Positions 14,566 through 14,689 of a DNA stretch of 14,689 nt are shown here, piece by piece. The stretch lies in the NCBI GenBank assembly GCA_002314755.1, contig DCHC01000007.1:1-14689 (forward strand), read 5' to 3'. This stretch comes from Faecalibacterium sp. UBA1762 (lineage in GTDB: Bacteria; Bacillota; Clostridia; Oscillospirales; Ruminococcaceae). Made by a program: the position numbers and the translations under genes. The number at the start of each line of letters is the position of its first letter. Position 1 is the stretch's first letter. Under the pieces are notes generated by a model, which did no database searches, was not told where the DNA came from, and was given only the letters and a program-made list of their open reading frames with translations.

Positions 14566-14596
14566 AGGCACAACCGGGTGGCTGTGCCTTTTTTTT
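14566..14596 (+). terminator. Strong intrinsic terminator of the polysaccharide cassette
   Basis: AGGCACA (14566-14572) pairs with TGTGCCT (14583-14589), with two more inner C-G pairs possible beyond one mismatch. The 3' arm runs into eight consecutive T residues (14589-14596). An A-run precedes the stem, so it may also work on the opposite strand. Confidence 0.88.
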
Positions 14597-14645
14597 GCTG
14601 CCCCTATGGGGTGTTTATACAGGCAAGGTATTCAGATACGCCATT

Positions 14646-14666
14646 TGTAGGGGCGAGCATTGCTCG
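14646..14666 (+). repeat. REP-like palindromic element, partial, at the window edge
   Basis: GTAGGGGCGAGCATTGCTCG contains the hairpin CGAGC-ATT-GCTCG (14654-14666). It resembles the GTAGGGGC...GCCCG intergenic palindromes that I recall as common in gut Clostridia, but the expected closing GCCC is missing here (GGATAAGG follows). Confidence 0.4.
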
Positions 14667-14689
14667 GATAAGGTACAATAAGTTGCGCA

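Noticed and set aside
14472..14681. Open frame of 69 codons starting GTG near the right end
   Set aside because: It has no ribosome binding site, runs straight through the palindrome, the terminator and the REP-like repeat, and has no recognisable motif; it is non-coding tail.
1..14689. CRISPR arrays, tRNA or rRNA genes, transposases, integrases
   Set aside because: No regularly spaced repeats, cloverleaf sequences, rRNA segments or recombinase motifs were seen on either strand.

Overview
The window looks like the chromosome of a strictly anaerobic gut Firmicute (Clostridia, probably Oscillospirales). The signs are a glycyl radical enzyme microcompartment locus, Gram-positive style ribosome binding sites with occasional TTG/GTG starts, a divergent MraY of the kind I associate with that group, and a GTAGGGGC-type palindromic repeat at the right edge. 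The organism call is an inference; no marker gene or rRNA is present.

Region 1 (1-3470, GC-rich) is the 3' end of a microcompartment locus. It holds the C-terminal two thirds of a glycyl radical enzyme (cut by the window edge), its radical-SAM activase behind a perfect 15-bp hairpin and a near-consensus promoter, a EutS-type shell protein, and a EutP/PduV-type small GTPase that ends in an intrinsic terminator. The enzyme has an unusual cysteine-rich loop just after the active-site Cys, and its activase lacks the extra Fe-S cluster insert common in such loci. Substrate unknown.

Region 2 (3490-6323, still GC-rich) has its own extended -10 promoter, an MraY-type phosphoglycosyl transferase, and a MutS-like ATPase that lacks mismatch-recognition domains and has Asn in place of the Walker B Asp.

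Region 3 (6320-14600, clearly AT-richer) is a cell-surface polysaccharide cassette: a Wzy-like polymerase, a GT2 broken by an amber codon, two GT4 glycosyltransferases, a hairpin-rich 310-bp gap, a Wzx flippase, a second GT2 broken by a frameshift at an A7 tract, and an intact GT2 followed by a strong terminator. The base-composition step and a 27-bp direct repeat, which overlaps the mutS-like stop codon and recurs before the last GT2, suggest horizontal acquisition. The first and last GT2 genes have the same length, share a 327-bp near-identical N-terminal block and differ in the C-terminal half. This is a mosaic that points to recombination or gene conversion diversifying the glycan. The most interesting candidates are the atypical glycyl radical enzyme/activase pair and the repeat-flanked, partly switched-off polysaccharide cassette.
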